Shown here: positions 54,185-63,809 of the stretch, one piece after another | Layout of the letters: every line of letters begins with the position of its first letter | How positions within the stretch are numbered: the first letter of the stretch is position 1 | From: CAJWOS01 sp964502005 | GTDB taxonomy: Bacteria; Myxococcota_A; UBA796; UBA2385 | Direction: 5' to 3' | Length of the DNA stretch: 64,000 nt | Assembly: GCA_964502005.1 (NCBI GenBank) | Contig: CAZCUX010000016.1 | Span: 88,924 to 152,923, forward strand | The notes under the pieces: generated by a model | Database searches by the model: none | What the model saw: only the letters and a program-made list of their open reading frames with translations | Told to the model about the DNA's origin: nothing | Translations under genes and position numbers: made by a program

Positions 54185-55090
54185 GTGACGCGACCGCGAA
54201 CACACAAAACGCACTGGGCACGCCTCATGGGGCTGTCGTTGGTCCTCGCGGTTGGTTGTGCGCCCAAGCGGGTCCCCAAGAGCGACGCGGTGCGGGTGGT
54301 CGAAGAAGTGCGCGAGCGCAGTATGCCGCGCGCGCTCCAGGCGCGGTTTCAAATCAAGGTCGGCACGGGAATGACCGCCGGCAGCACCACCGGCGCCATC
54401 GTCACGCATATGCCCAACCGCTTTCGGCTGGAGATTCTGACGCCCCTCGGCACGCCGATGTATACGGTGGCGTCCAACGGCACGGCGATTCACGCGTGGT
54501 CCCAGCAAAAGGCCACGTTTTACCAAGGCACCGATGCGATGCGGGTGCTCACCGAGCTGACCGGCGGCGTGGTCGGAATGGCCGATGTGCTGCAGCTCCT
54601 CACCGGCGGCTTGCCCTTGTCCGATGCGCCGATGCTCGCCTCGGAAGTACAAGACGACGGCGTGCTCGTGGTGCTCGAAGCGCCCGAAAACATCCGCGTG
54701 CGCGCGCTCATCGACCCACGGCGCAGCTGGGTGCGGCGCGTAGAAATCGGGCGCACCACCGACGACGCACCCACCGAACTCAAAGAAGTGCTGGCGGTGT
54801 TCAACGTCACCGACCACATGCACAGCCCCGGGGGCTGGTATCCCGAAGAGATGCTCATCGAGCTGCCCCCCGTCGGCTGGACCCTCGCGCTGAGCTTCCA
54901 CACCTGGGACGAGCTTGGCGTCATCCCCGATGTGTTCGACATTCAAGCACCACCGGGCGCCAAGGTCGAAGACCTCGAAGCCTCCTTGCGGGCCGCCGCC
55001 AGCCGACGCGCCGGCGACGCCGCAGGGCAGGTGGCCTTGCCCGAGCCCTCCGGCAGCAGCGGCGCGGGCGTCGCGCCTGCAGGCGACTGA
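54185..55090 (+). CDS. LolB/DUF4292-like lipoprotein
   Basis: About 301 residues from GTG 54185, preceded by GGGAGG with a 4-base spacer; the open frame runs further upstream, but later starts would cut the signal peptide. Lipobox AVGCAP (Cys at about 25). The mature domain has the LolA/LolB-type beta-half-barrel features (SMPRALQARFQIKVGTGM, FRLEILTPLGTPMYTVASNG and the later ADVLQLLTGGLP). These proteins move or hold lipoproteins or lipids at the outer membrane. An Ala/Gly/Pro-rich C-terminal tail extends beyond the domain. Confidence 0.7.
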   Translation: MTRPRTHKTHWARLMGLSLVLAVGCAPKRVPKSDAVRVVEEVRERSMPRALQARFQIKVGTGMTAGSTTGAIVTHMPNRFRLEILTPLGTPMYTVASNGTAIHAWSQQKATFYQGTDAMRVLTELTGGVVGMADVLQLLTGGLPLSDAPMLASEVQDDGVLVVLEAPENIRVRALIDPRRSWVRRVEIGRTTDDAPTELKEVLAVFNVTDHMHSPGGWYPEEMLIELPPVGWTLALSFHTWDELGVIPDVFDIQAPPGAKVEDLEASLRAAASRRAGDAAGQVALPEPSGSSGAGVAPAGD

Positions 55091-55360
55091 CCCCGCAGGC
55101 GCGCAGCGGTCTTTGTTGGGCGAGCCCTGCGGGCCGGGTGCGGCGGTGGGGTCGCCCCCCGAGACGGGCCGAGCCTCCCTGCGGGAGTCTCCGCCCTGGG
55201 GGCTCCGTGCCCGTTGGGCACCGGCTGCGCCGCCCACCTTGCCCCCTCTCGCGGGCCTGGATGGTTCGGGGCTGGGGGACCACCGGACCTGACGGGATGC
55301 GCGGGTGTACGGGTTTGGCGGCGAAACGCAGCGGCGCAAGCGCACCGGCCGCGGCGGCGG

Positions 55361-56269
55361 CTACGACAGAGTCTTCGCGAAGGGGCGGATGAACCTGCGC
55401 TCGTTCGACCAATCGGCAATCGCGAACACCGCTTCGGCGAACACACCCGCGTGGGCTTTGAGGGCCGTGTGGAAGCTGTGCGCGATGGCGGTGGGGTCGT
55501 TGTGGAAGGCACCGCAGCCCCACGCGCCCAACACCAAGTGCGTTGCGCCCGCGGCGGCGGCCACATCCAACACACGGTGAATGCGCTCGTGCATCAACGC
55601 CGCGCCTTTTGCGGGGCTGACGTGCGTTTTGGAGTAGTAGTTGGTGCTATTGCACACGGGCGCTGCGCCCGTGATGACGTCCATCTCCCACGGCGCGTCG
55701 AGCAGGGTGTGGTGGTCGTCGCGAATGACGGTGGCTGTCGACACAATCAAGTGCGCCGACGAGTCATACGTCGTCCGCTGGCGGTGGATGTCATACATGC
55801 GGTCGCCCACAAGCGAGGCATAGAGCGTCGAAGCGAAGCACAAGCTCTCCTCTTGCGCGCGCGCGCCATTCAAGAATCCGCCCCCCGGCGTCGCGCCATT
55901 GGCGAAGTTGAGCACCAGCGGGCGGTGGCCCATCAACGCGATGCGGTGCGCGGCCATCAGCGTGGTCTCGTTGGCAATCCACACCTTCGTGGTGGCTGCC
56001 GGTGCCGGTGCCGCGCCCTGCGCAAACTGCGCCTTGACCGCGTCGAGGGGGTCGTGGGGCGCGAGGCTGACTTTGTTGGCGCGCTCGCGCTGCAACGCGG
56101 CGCGAAGGTCAACGTGCGTGCCATTGGGTGCGGTGTAGCCTTGCTGTTCGAGAATCGCCATCGTCGAAGCCGCGACCTCGCGTGCAGTGTGGCGCGGGAT
56201 GTCGAGCACCGCCTTGACGTGGGCGGCATGTGCGGGGGAGTCGATGGTGGGGAGGTATTGGATGGGCAT
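55361..56269 (-). CDS. Bacterial-type poly(ADP-ribose) glycohydrolase (TIGR02452 family)
   Basis: 302 residues from ATG 56269 with GGAG six bases upstream. The macro-domain PARG signature is intact: NFANGATPGGGFLNGARAQEESL, with GGG at 129-131, seven residues, and QEE at 139-141, where Glu acts in catalysis. HLVLGAWGCGAFHNDP (about 250) is the second conserved block. It hydrolyses ADP-ribose polymers or related ADP-ribose adducts. It is divergent from the ATPase/TOPRIM pair across 430 bases and could be an immunity-associated enzyme. Confidence in family is high; target unknown. Confidence 0.9.
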   Translation of the reverse strand: MPIQYLPTIDSPAHAAHVKAVLDIPRHTAREVAASTMAILEQQGYTAPNGTHVDLRAALQRERANKVSLAPHDPLDAVKAQFAQGAAPAPAATTKVWIANETTLMAAHRIALMGHRPLVLNFANGATPGGGFLNGARAQEESLCFASTLYASLVGDRMYDIHRQRTTYDSSAHLIVSTATVIRDDHHTLLDAPWEMDVITGAAPVCNSTNYYSKTHVSPAKGAALMHERIHRVLDVAAAAGATHLVLGAWGCGAFHNDPTAIAHSFHTALKAHAGVFAEAVFAIADWSNERRFIRPFAKTLS

Positions 56270-56699
56270 TCGAGGCTCCGACATAGAAGGGACCAACGCG
56301 CACCTGCAAACCGAACCAATCGAAGTTCGCGACTTGCGCCTCTCTATCGGTGTGTATGGGTGCAGGGACGTGGCCCTTACGGTTTGCGCGTAAGAAGTAT
56401 TTCCGGTCTTTTGTACGGAATCTGCCGAAGGCGCTTCGGGGGACAGGCTGTTTGCCGTGTGCCGCAATCGCTTGCGATGCGGTTGTTGCGCGCGGCAAGG
56501 TGCAGGTCGACAAACCGACGCCGCGGCGCGTCGCGCGACCGCCCGCGCGGAGGGGGCCGGCGGTGACCGAGGGCCCGCATCGAACCCCGCGTTTGGCAAA
56601 ACGAACGCCGCGTGGTCGCGGCATCCCATCGGCACGCGCGCTGGCTGGTCGGTGCGCGCGCGATTGAATCCCCGCGGCGATTGGGGTTACGCTGCGTTC
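56270..56699. other. 430-bp divergent promoter region
   Basis: It separates the PARG-like gene (minus) and the ATPase gene (plus). No gene is supported. A TTGAAT at 56664 and TACGCT at 56688 (18-base spacing) could be a -35/-10 pair; it would start transcription almost at the ATG (leaderless). The region is less G+C-biased than the flanking genes around 56380-56430. Confidence 0.45.
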
Positions 56700-57872
56700 A
56701 TGCGCACTGTACCCCCCGCACATGACCCGCCCGCGAATGCCACAGATTCTGAAGCCACGCTGTTGGCCACGTTTCACATCCACGCAGGCGATGGGTCGAT
56801 GCAAGGGCACGTCGAGTTCCACCCGAAGAAGACCATCTTGGTGGGCCGAAACGCTGCGGGAAAGTCCTGGATACTCGAAGGTTTGCGCGATGGGTGCCGA
56901 TTGGGCACCGTCGGCGTGAGCGAGCAGGAACGAGCCGCAAAGTCGTTCCAGTTCACGTTTCAGACGAAAGATGGGAGCGTGAATGCGTTGTTTGAAACTG
57001 CGCAAAGCCAAGCTCCGGCGCAACATAGCGACACAGCCCAACGGTCGTTTGGCCTCCGCGAGCGTGTCCAAACGGGTGACGGTTTGACGCTTTTGGCGGC
57101 CGCCGAAGGGAAAGGCAGCATCGGTGGCATGACGGTCTTGCTCGGAGACCAACGACGCTCCCTCCTCGGTGCAGACATCGAGCTTCCCGAAAACCTCGCG
57201 TGGTTGCGAACGTTTTTTCGTAGCTTTCGATTTATCCGGCCCGGCGTGCCGCGGCGCGAGGAACGGGAGACCGTCTATTTGGAGCTCGACCCTATCCAGC
57301 GCGTGTGGAGGTCTTCCAAGTGGGTCCCGGAGCGAATCGGAAAGCTCGCGGCTACGATTGCAAATTGGTCGGAAACAGACCCAACCCAGTTTCAGCGATT
57401 TGCGGAGACGACGCGGAAGGTGGGCCTCGCATCGCATCTGCAGCTCCGCGCGATGGAGATTGAGCCGGGGAAAAAGACGATTGGCGTTGTCCTTGCGGAC
57501 AATGTAGAGCTGGGGCACCTATCGGATGGTACCTTGAGAATCATGGAAGTGCTTGTCCCCTTGGTGGACCCCGCCGCGGCGCTCGTGGTCATTGAGGAGC
57601 CGGAGACCTCCATTCATCCTGCGTTGCTCCAAAAGCTACTCAACGAAATCGAATCGTTGGGGTACGGAAAGCAAATCATCCTGTCGACCCATTCCCCGCA
57701 GGTTGTATCGGCTGCGCGGCCTGAAGAGCTTCGCATGGTGCGTTGGACGCCGACCGGCCCTGTGGTTTCTCGCATGACCGACGCCCAGGTGGCAGACCTT
57801 CTCCAGTTTTTGGAGGACGAAGGTTCATTTGGAGATTTTGTCTTCGAAGGTGGACTTGAAGGCGAGGAATAG
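56700..57872 (+). CDS. AAA/OLD-type ATPase of a two-gene module
   Basis: About 390 residues from ATG 56700. It has the SMC/RecF/OLD-type ABC ATPase arrangement: Walker A VGRNAAGKS at 48-56, a long helical insert with a large mid-region (about 60-260), signature-like LSDGTLRIMEVL (about 278), Walker B VVIEEPETSIHP with catalytic Glu (about 299) and H-loop STHSPQVVSAA. This is the AAA_15/AAA_21 class found in OLD, PARIS AriA and retron-type defence ATPases. The product is coupled to a TOPRIM-like gene 3 bases downstream. Base composition is less G/C-biased than its neighbours, which suggests acquisition. Confidence 0.85.
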   Translation: MRTVPPAHDPPANATDSEATLLATFHIHAGDGSMQGHVEFHPKKTILVGRNAAGKSWILEGLRDGCRLGTVGVSEQERAAKSFQFTFQTKDGSVNALFETAQSQAPAQHSDTAQRSFGLRERVQTGDGLTLLAAAEGKGSIGGMTVLLGDQRRSLLGADIELPENLAWLRTFFRSFRFIRPGVPRREERETVYLELDPIQRVWRSSKWVPERIGKLAATIANWSETDPTQFQRFAETTRKVGLASHLQLRAMEIEPGKKTIGVVLADNVELGHLSDGTLRIMEVLVPLVDPAAALVVIEEPETSIHPALLQKLLNEIESLGYGKQIILSTHSPQVVSAARPEELRMVRWTPTGPVVSRMTDAQVADLLQFLEDEGSFGDFVFEGGLEGEE

Positions 57873-57875
57873 ACA

Positions 57876-58454
57876 ATGCCCGCAGTCGGAGTCATCGCCG
57901 AGGACAATACGGACGTCGAGACGATACGTGTCATCATCCGGCGCGTATTGGGCACGCATTGGGGTGTGAAGGGCAAGTCTGGCAAAGGTTGCGCGAGGGC
58001 GCGCAAGAAAGCAACGGCGTGGCTCAAACAGTTTGGCACCAACGGCGTACACAACGTAATTATCCTCCACGACCTTGACCTGAACCCTGCCAATGGCGCA
58101 CCGAATGACCTTGACGCGCTGCGCGTTCGCTTGGAGGCCTTCGAGGTGCCCCGTGCGATGCAACGGTACGTCTGCATACCCGTGGAGGAGCTGGAGGCGT
58201 GGTTCTGGGCCTGTTCGACGACGCTCGAAGGCATTGCCAAAAAGCCCCAGCGCGCCGTCGCACACCCCGAAACCATACGGCAGCCGAAAGAAAAGCTGAT
58301 TGCGCTTTCACGCCGTGACGGCCGCGTGGCAACGTACTCCACCAATGACAACCCAAGGCTCGCTGAACACCTCAACATCGATGAGTGCGCGAAGAGGTGT
58401 CCTTCGTTTGCGGGATTGCTCGCCTTTTTGCAACGCATCGAAAGCACCGAATAA
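57876..58454 (+). CDS. TOPRIM/DUF4276-like protein partnering the ATPase
   Basis: 192 residues. GVIAEDNTDVETI at 5-17 carries the TOPRIM-type N-terminal acidic residue, and VIILHDLDLN at 61-70 gives the DxD motif (Asp66, Asp68). The following IPVEELEAWFWACST (101-115) matches the VEExEAW signature of DUF4276-like proteins. A Lys/Arg-rich stretch (KGKSGKGCARARKK) lies between them. In known OLD and PARIS modules the TOPRIM partner cuts nucleic acid once released or activated by the ATPase; that function is inferred here. It starts three bases after the ATPase stop. Confidence 0.75.
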   Translation: MPAVGVIAEDNTDVETIRVIIRRVLGTHWGVKGKSGKGCARARKKATAWLKQFGTNGVHNVIILHDLDLNPANGAPNDLDALRVRLEAFEVPRAMQRYVCIPVEELEAWFWACSTTLEGIAKKPQRAVAHPETIRQPKEKLIALSRRDGRVATYSTNDNPRLAEHLNIDECAKRCPSFAGLLAFLQRIESTE

Positions 58455-59423
58455 ATGCATCGGAGCGTGGGTAAGGAGACGTGGGGCGCGTATCGGGCAT
58501 TGGCGGGTCAGCGGCGGGGGCGAATATGGCCTGCGGGGAGTATCGCGCGCGTCGTGGTGTGTTTTTTTGGCTTCCGCGGATGCCATCCCGGAACCCTATG
58601 GAGGACCGGGCGGAGTGGGTGCCCGGTTGGTGCGTGGGCTTTGGGTGAGGGCACAGGTGCCACCTTGTGTCCGCAATGCCGTTTCCCACCACCCGATTGC
58701 TATCGGCCAACTTTGCGGCAGTCATAAAAAGAGAGCTTGCGGGTAAAAGAAGGGCGGGGAGGGCGGGGCAGGGGCGAGGAGGGTTGACCTTGCTCCCTTT
58801 TGACGCACCGCTCTTGGTGGATTGGACCGCGACGCGGCCGGGTGGTGGTCCGCAAACGCCACGGGGCTGAGATGGTAGACGGGGGCGTCGTCGCCTTGGT
58901 GGATGCCCGCATGGATGGCCTCCCTTGCAGCGCGAGGGGCCGCCCTTGGGCTCTCCGGCACGCGCTCCTGCGGGGGGGCGCGCCAACGGGGGACGTATCG
59001 ACGGCGTCGTGGCGAGGCGCGCGTACCGACCGCCGCGCGGGCAATCGCCAGCCCGGCGGCCGCCCGCTCGCAGTCACGGCCCTTACTCTGCGGGAGACCG
59101 CGCGCTGCGCCCCGCCGCAAGCGGACGCAATTCCCCGCACCCCTCCGACGACGTATGGCTGTCTTCCCGGCCATGGGGTCCGTGCCGTCGCTCCCGCCCA
59201 TCCGAGCGCCCCACGGGTGGAGGCGCATTGTTGACACCAACCCGACCCAGCACAGACATCGCCCCGTGTCTGCGCGTCCTTTGGGCCCTACGCCACGACG
59301 GGGACTCCGCCGGCGTGCGCGGAGGGGGCTCGGGGAGGCAGCCTCGCCGGGGCCGCGGCGCCAGCACGACCCTCCTCCGCCTCCGCTCCGCTCACATCCG
59401 CACACAAGTAAAGGAAGCCCCGA
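58455..59423. other. About 970-bp region without a supported gene
   Basis: Several open frames exist on both strands but have Arg/Pro-rich, shadow-like composition and no ribosome site. A purine tract (AAAAAGAGAG) lies at about 58726 and GC-rich patches follow. It precedes the two tandem lipoprotein genes, whose promoter is presumably near its right end. Confidence 0.4.
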
Positions 59424-60893
59424 ATGCAACGCTACGCCCGTCTTCTTTTGGTCCTCGCAGTTTCGGGCTGCGCGCCCAACACCAAGGACAGTGCGCCCTC
59501 CGTCGACGTTGACGCCGACGGAGACGGCGTACCCCAAGGAGACGACTGCGACGACACCGACATCGAACGGGGCGACATCCGCGACGATGCCGACTGCGAT
59601 GGCGCGCGCACCGAGGTCGACTGTGACCCCGATGACCCCGCCGTGGGAGACATCACCGATGACGCCGACTGCGACGGCGCGTTCACCGCCACCGACTGCG
59701 ACGACAGCGACACATCGCTTGGCTCTCGCCTCGAAGACGCGGACTGTGACGGCATCCTCACGGCCGAAGACTGCGATGACACAGACGAACGGATGCCGAG
59801 ATTGGATGCCGACTGCGATGGCCTCTTGATGGCCGATGACTGCGACGACACGGACCCTACCGCGCACGCGCGCAGTGAAGACGCTGATTGTGACGGGGTT
59901 CTTGCCGCCGATGACTGTTACGACAACGACCGATGGAGCACCACCGTCGCGGAAGACCAGGACTGCGATGGCGTAGAGACGGCCGATGATTGCGACGACA
60001 CCGACCCCACCTCACACACCCGCGCCGAGGACGCCGACTGCGACGGCTACAATAGAGCCGATGACTGTGACGACGGGTCCACCGCCGTCCATCCGGGAAT
60101 GGCCGAGGTTTGCGGCGATGACGTGGATGAGAACTGCGATGGCGTCGCGGAACCCTGTCTGTCTTACGACGCAGCGCCTTGCCCGTCGTTTCTCCCGCTG
60201 GACTCCGGGGCGCCGATTGCGACCTCGGGGTGGGGATACAGAGAGACCAACGATTGGGGGTCCAGCTATGCGGGCTTTGCCTGGCGAGTGGGTGAAGTCC
60301 ACGATGTCCACCCCGGATTCTACGATGCCCCAGCACCGGGCTTTGATGCCGCATCCTGGCTTCCCGCCTCGGATTCCTTTGGGGGGTCCCAGTGGGCCAT
60401 CCTCTCGTTGAACACCAGCAGCGGATGGCATGAGAATCCCGCGTATGGATACGACGGCTATGACTTTGACGACGTGCAGGCGCTCTCGGTTGCGTGCACC
60501 ACCGCGGGGGTGGTGGTCGCTCGCTCCCGGACCGTGGGTGCGGCGCAGAGCGACATTCACTCGGGCTGGATTGGCGCGTACGCGATGGACGTCTACCCCT
60601 CCCTGCCGCTGCTTCTGCCGGCTTCGGTCGAGGAGGGCGTGACCTGGCGGACCGAAGGTTTGTCTCTGCCGTTTCGCTCCACGTCCTATACGGCCGGCTT
60701 TGGTGCAAGCGCGAGCGGCACGACCCACGTCGTCGTGTCGTGCGGTCTCGAGACCATCGTGGGCGAAGCGCGCAACGTGTGTCACATCGACAGTGTGACC
60801 GATGCGGGCGATACCTACGCGTGGGCGGTGGGAGAAGGCGTGTGGCACGTCGAGGACCAACGCGGGACCATCGCGGGCATCACTGCGTTGTGA
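59424..60893 (+). CDS. Lipoprotein with about seven 25-residue DxDCDG repeats
   Basis: 489 residues. Signal peptide with lipobox VSGC (Cys at about 16). From about 28 to 235, seven repeats of the type DADCDGxLTADDCDDTD (unit about 25 residues) follow a leading DADGDG, a simplified MopE-like motif without the usual CDGxDNDCDG. Alternating Asp/Cys suggests Ca or other metal binding stabilised by disulfides. The C-terminal 250 residues form a globular domain of unknown family. It is paralogous to the next gene (same N-terminal sequence pattern and repeats) and in tandem with it. Confidence 0.82.
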   Translation: MQRYARLLLVLAVSGCAPNTKDSAPSVDVDADGDGVPQGDDCDDTDIERGDIRDDADCDGARTEVDCDPDDPAVGDITDDADCDGAFTATDCDDSDTSLGSRLEDADCDGILTAEDCDDTDERMPRLDADCDGLLMADDCDDTDPTAHARSEDADCDGVLAADDCYDNDRWSTTVAEDQDCDGVETADDCDDTDPTSHTRAEDADCDGYNRADDCDDGSTAVHPGMAEVCGDDVDENCDGVAEPCLSYDAAPCPSFLPLDSGAPIATSGWGYRETNDWGSSYAGFAWRVGEVHDVHPGFYDAPAPGFDAASWLPASDSFGGSQWAILSLNTSSGWHENPAYGYDGYDFDDVQALSVACTTAGVVVARSRTVGAAQSDIHSGWIGAYAMDVYPSLPLLLPASVEEGVTWRTEGLSLPFRSTSYTAGFGASASGTTHVVVSCGLETIVGEARNVCHIDSVTDAGDTYAWAVGEGVWHVEDQRGTIAGITAL

Positions 60894-61059
60894 GGACGAA
60901 CCGACGCGAAGCATCGAACCCTGTTCCCCCCGGCAAGCGCCTCACGGGGGCCTACGGCGACTTCGCCGTCGAAGCCCGCCACGCCAAGCCCTGCCTCGCG
61001 CCATCCGCCTGTGGCGCGACAGCGCGAACCTCTCTCCTTGCACCTTGAAGGCTTCCGGA

Positions 61060-63252
61060 ATGCAACGCTTCTTTGCTTGTCTCCTTTTCCTCAGCGGTCT
61101 CGCGCTTTCGGGCTGCCAACCCAGCACCAAAGGCAACGCCTCCACCGCCGACGCCGCCGGCAATGGGATGACTCCCGAAGGCGACGCGGACGGGGATGGC
61201 GTCCTGCAAGCATACGACTGTGACGACCATGACGCAGAGGTCGGCGACATTCGCCACGATGCCGACTGCGATGGTGTGCGAAACGAACTTGACTGCAACC
61301 CCGATGACCCGCGCCTCGGCGACTACACCGAAGACACAGATTGTGACGGCGTGGCGGCCGCAACCGACTGCGACGACAGCGACGCATCCCTGGGCTCTCG
61401 CCTGGAAGACGCGGACTGTGACGGCATCCTCACGGACGACGACTGCAAGGACGCCGATGCGTCGCTGGGCGCTCGCTCGGAAGACGCCGACTGTGATGGC
61501 ATCCTCACGGACGACGACTGCGACGACACCGACGTCGCCTCCCTCACGCGTGCCGAAGATGGTGACTGCGATGGCGTACCGACTGCCGATGACTGTGACG
61601 ACACCGACGCCGCCTCCCTTACGCGCGCCGAAGACGGAGACTGCGACGGATTCCCTACTGCCGAAGACTGTGACGACACGAACCCATTGCGACCCATCGC
61701 CGCGGAGGACGAAGACTGCGATGGTGTGGACGCGGAGAATGACTGCGACGACGAAAACCCATTGGCCTACCCTGGGGCACCCGAGCGGCTGCTCGGAACT
61801 GACCTCGCTTGCGACGGAAACGGCGGCAGTCTGGCCAACGCCGACCTTGCGTTCGTCGGCCAACGCCAAGAAGACAAAGCGGGCACCAGCGTGAGCGCCG
61901 CCGGCGATGTGGACGGTGACGGCCTCGATGACCTCCTCGTGGGGGCACCTGGAAGCGACCTCGGCGGAAGCGCCGCCGGAAAGGTCTACCTCTTCCTCGG
62001 CAGCAGCTTGGCCGCCAGCGCCTCGTCCGCCATCGCCCTGGGCGACGCCGACTTCGCTTTCATTGGCGAGAACGGTGGCGACCAAGTAGGCACCAGCGTG
62101 AGCGCCGCTGGCGATGTGGACGGTGACGGCCTCGATGACCTCCTTGTGGGGTCCTCCACCAACGACGATAGCGGAAGCGACGCCGGCAAGGCCTACCTCC
62201 TCCTTGGCAGCAGCATCGCCGCGAGCCTGTCCTCCACCATCGACCTCAGCCAAGCCGACTTCGCCTTCATGGGCGAGAACAGCGACGACTACGCTGGCAG
62301 GAGCGTGAGCGCCGCCGGCGACGTGGACGGCGACGGCCGCGATGACCTCCTCGTGGGGGCCTATAAAAACGACGACGGTGGGCGCGACGCCGGCGCGGCC
62401 TACCTCATCCTCGGCAGCAGCCTCGCCGCGAGCCTGTCCTCCACCATCGACCTCAGCCAAGCCGACTTCGCCTTTACCGGAGAGAACGCGAGTGACCACG
62501 CCGGCGGAAGCGTGTGCGCTGCTGGTGATGTAGACGGCGACGGCCGCGGCGACCTCCTCGTGGGGGCCCCCAACAGCGACGACGGCGGAAGGTTCGCCGG
62601 CAAGGCGTACCTCATCCTCGGCAGCAGCCTGGCCGCCAGCCTGTCCACCACCATCGACCTCAGCCAAGCCGACTTCGCGTTCATCGGCGAGAACGAGGAC
62701 GACCGCGCTGGCGAACGCGTGAGCCCCGCCGGCGATGTGGACGGCGACGGCCTCGATGACCTCCTCGTGGGGGCACCCAACAATGACGACGGCGGAAGCG
62801 GCGCCGGAAAGGTCTACCTCCTCCTCGGCAGCACCTTGGCCGCCAGCGCCTCGTCCACCATCGACTTGCGCAACGCCGACTTCGCCTTCATCGGCGAGAA
62901 CAGCCTAGACTTCGCGGGCGATAGCGTGAGCCCCGCCGGCGATGTGGACGGCGATGGCCTTGATGACCTCGTTGTGGGGGTCTCCCTGAACGACAACGGC
63001 GGAACCGACGCCGGCACGGCGTACCTCCTCCTGGGCAGCACCCTGGCCGCCAGCCTGTCCGGCACCATCGACCTGGGCGACGCCGACTTCGTCTTCATCG
63101 GCGAGAACAGGCAAGACCACGCCGGCACGAGCGTGAGCGCCGCCGGCGATGTGGACGGCGACGGCCGCGATGACCTCGTTGTGGGGGCATACGGAAACGA
63201 CGACCGCGGAAGCGCCGCCGGCAAGGCGTACCTCATCCGCGGCGGCCTGTAG
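61060..63252 (+). CDS. Lipoprotein with DxDCDG repeats and seven-unit FG-GAP propeller
   Basis: 730 residues from ATG 61060. Lipobox LSGCQ, then about seven 25-residue DxDCDG repeats, then seven near-identical FG-GAP units of 69 residues each (core GDVDGDGxDDLLVGAPxNDDGG and AGKAYLxLGSSLAAS). Seven integrin-alpha-type blades would close one beta-propeller with a Ca site (DVDGDG) per blade. It is paralogous in its N-terminal half to the preceding gene. Unit-to-unit identity at the DNA level is high, suggesting recent expansion or gene conversion. Confidence 0.88.
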   Translation: MQRFFACLLFLSGLALSGCQPSTKGNASTADAAGNGMTPEGDADGDGVLQAYDCDDHDAEVGDIRHDADCDGVRNELDCNPDDPRLGDYTEDTDCDGVAAATDCDDSDASLGSRLEDADCDGILTDDDCKDADASLGARSEDADCDGILTDDDCDDTDVASLTRAEDGDCDGVPTADDCDDTDAASLTRAEDGDCDGFPTAEDCDDTNPLRPIAAEDEDCDGVDAENDCDDENPLAYPGAPERLLGTDLACDGNGGSLANADLAFVGQRQEDKAGTSVSAAGDVDGDGLDDLLVGAPGSDLGGSAAGKVYLFLGSSLAASASSAIALGDADFAFIGENGGDQVGTSVSAAGDVDGDGLDDLLVGSSTNDDSGSDAGKAYLLLGSSIAASLSSTIDLSQADFAFMGENSDDYAGRSVSAAGDVDGDGRDDLLVGAYKNDDGGRDAGAAYLILGSSLAASLSSTIDLSQADFAFTGENASDHAGGSVCAAGDVDGDGRGDLLVGAPNSDDGGRFAGKAYLILGSSLAASLSTTIDLSQADFAFIGENEDDRAGERVSPAGDVDGDGLDDLLVGAPNNDDGGSGAGKVYLLLGSTLAASASSTIDLRNADFAFIGENSLDFAGDSVSPAGDVDGDGLDDLVVGVSLNDNGGTDAGTAYLLLGSTLAASLSGTIDLGDADFVFIGENRQDHAGTSVSAAGDVDGDGRDDLVVGAYGNDDRGSAAGKAYLIRGGL
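61879..63246 (+). repeat. Seven tandem 207-bp coding repeats (FG-GAP units)
   Basis: The units repeat with a 207-base period inside the gene 61060-63252, about six full lengths plus a shorter last unit. Each includes GTGGACGGCGACGG-type codons for the DVDGDG loop. The high nucleotide similarity makes this region prone to assembly collapse or copy-number change. Confidence 0.75.
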
Positions 63253-63809
63253 GCCCACCCCCTCCCTCCTTGCGTACTGCTACAGCAAGAGCGCACGCCG
63301 CGCGCTCCGCATCCACACCCGCCCCGGCAAGAAGCGCGCCTCCTGGAACCCTTTGCGGAGCGCTGCGCGGGACGCCGACCCGCAGATGGTGACCCACTGC
63401 CATCTCGGTACGGGCGGGAACACTTGGCACAACGCGTGCGGGAAGCGCGCTGCATCCACGCGAATGTCGCGGCAGTGGACTTACGCGAGGTCGAGCTGTC
63501 GCGCCCCGCCTGGGGGGCTTGCGCCGAGAACACGGTTTTGTCCGTTTCGTTGGTATCGCGCCACCGTTTGCCCGTTGGCGATAGGCTCCGCAGCTGTACC
63601 GGTTCGCGGCGGTCTGTGGGTTCCGCTGCGATGCCCATGAGCAGGGGCTTGCTCTCGTGTTCGGGCGCGTCGGTCAGCAGCTGCGGCGCGCGCCCCGTCG
63701 CCGGGGTCGAAGGGGTCCTCCCGGGTACGCCACGTCCGCGGCGCCTTCAGCTCGGACGGAGGTTTACCGTGGCAACGGACTTTCGAGCAGTCTGTGGGAA
63801 GGCAGGGGC
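63253..63809. other. Right-end region without a supported gene
   Basis: No frame with a credible start, composition or family match. The open frame 63424-63879 is Cys/Arg/Ser rich and runs into the tandem repeats, so it is probably not a gene. Copies related to the 43-bp repeat begin at 63810. Confidence 0.4.

Noticed and set aside
58455..59423. Coding sequence in the 970-bp gap
   Set aside because: Frames exist on both strands but lack ribosome sites, family features and gene-like composition.
60952..62667. 571-residue minus-strand frame over the Asp/Cys lipoprotein
   Set aside because: It is the antisense shadow of the repeats; no signal or domain.
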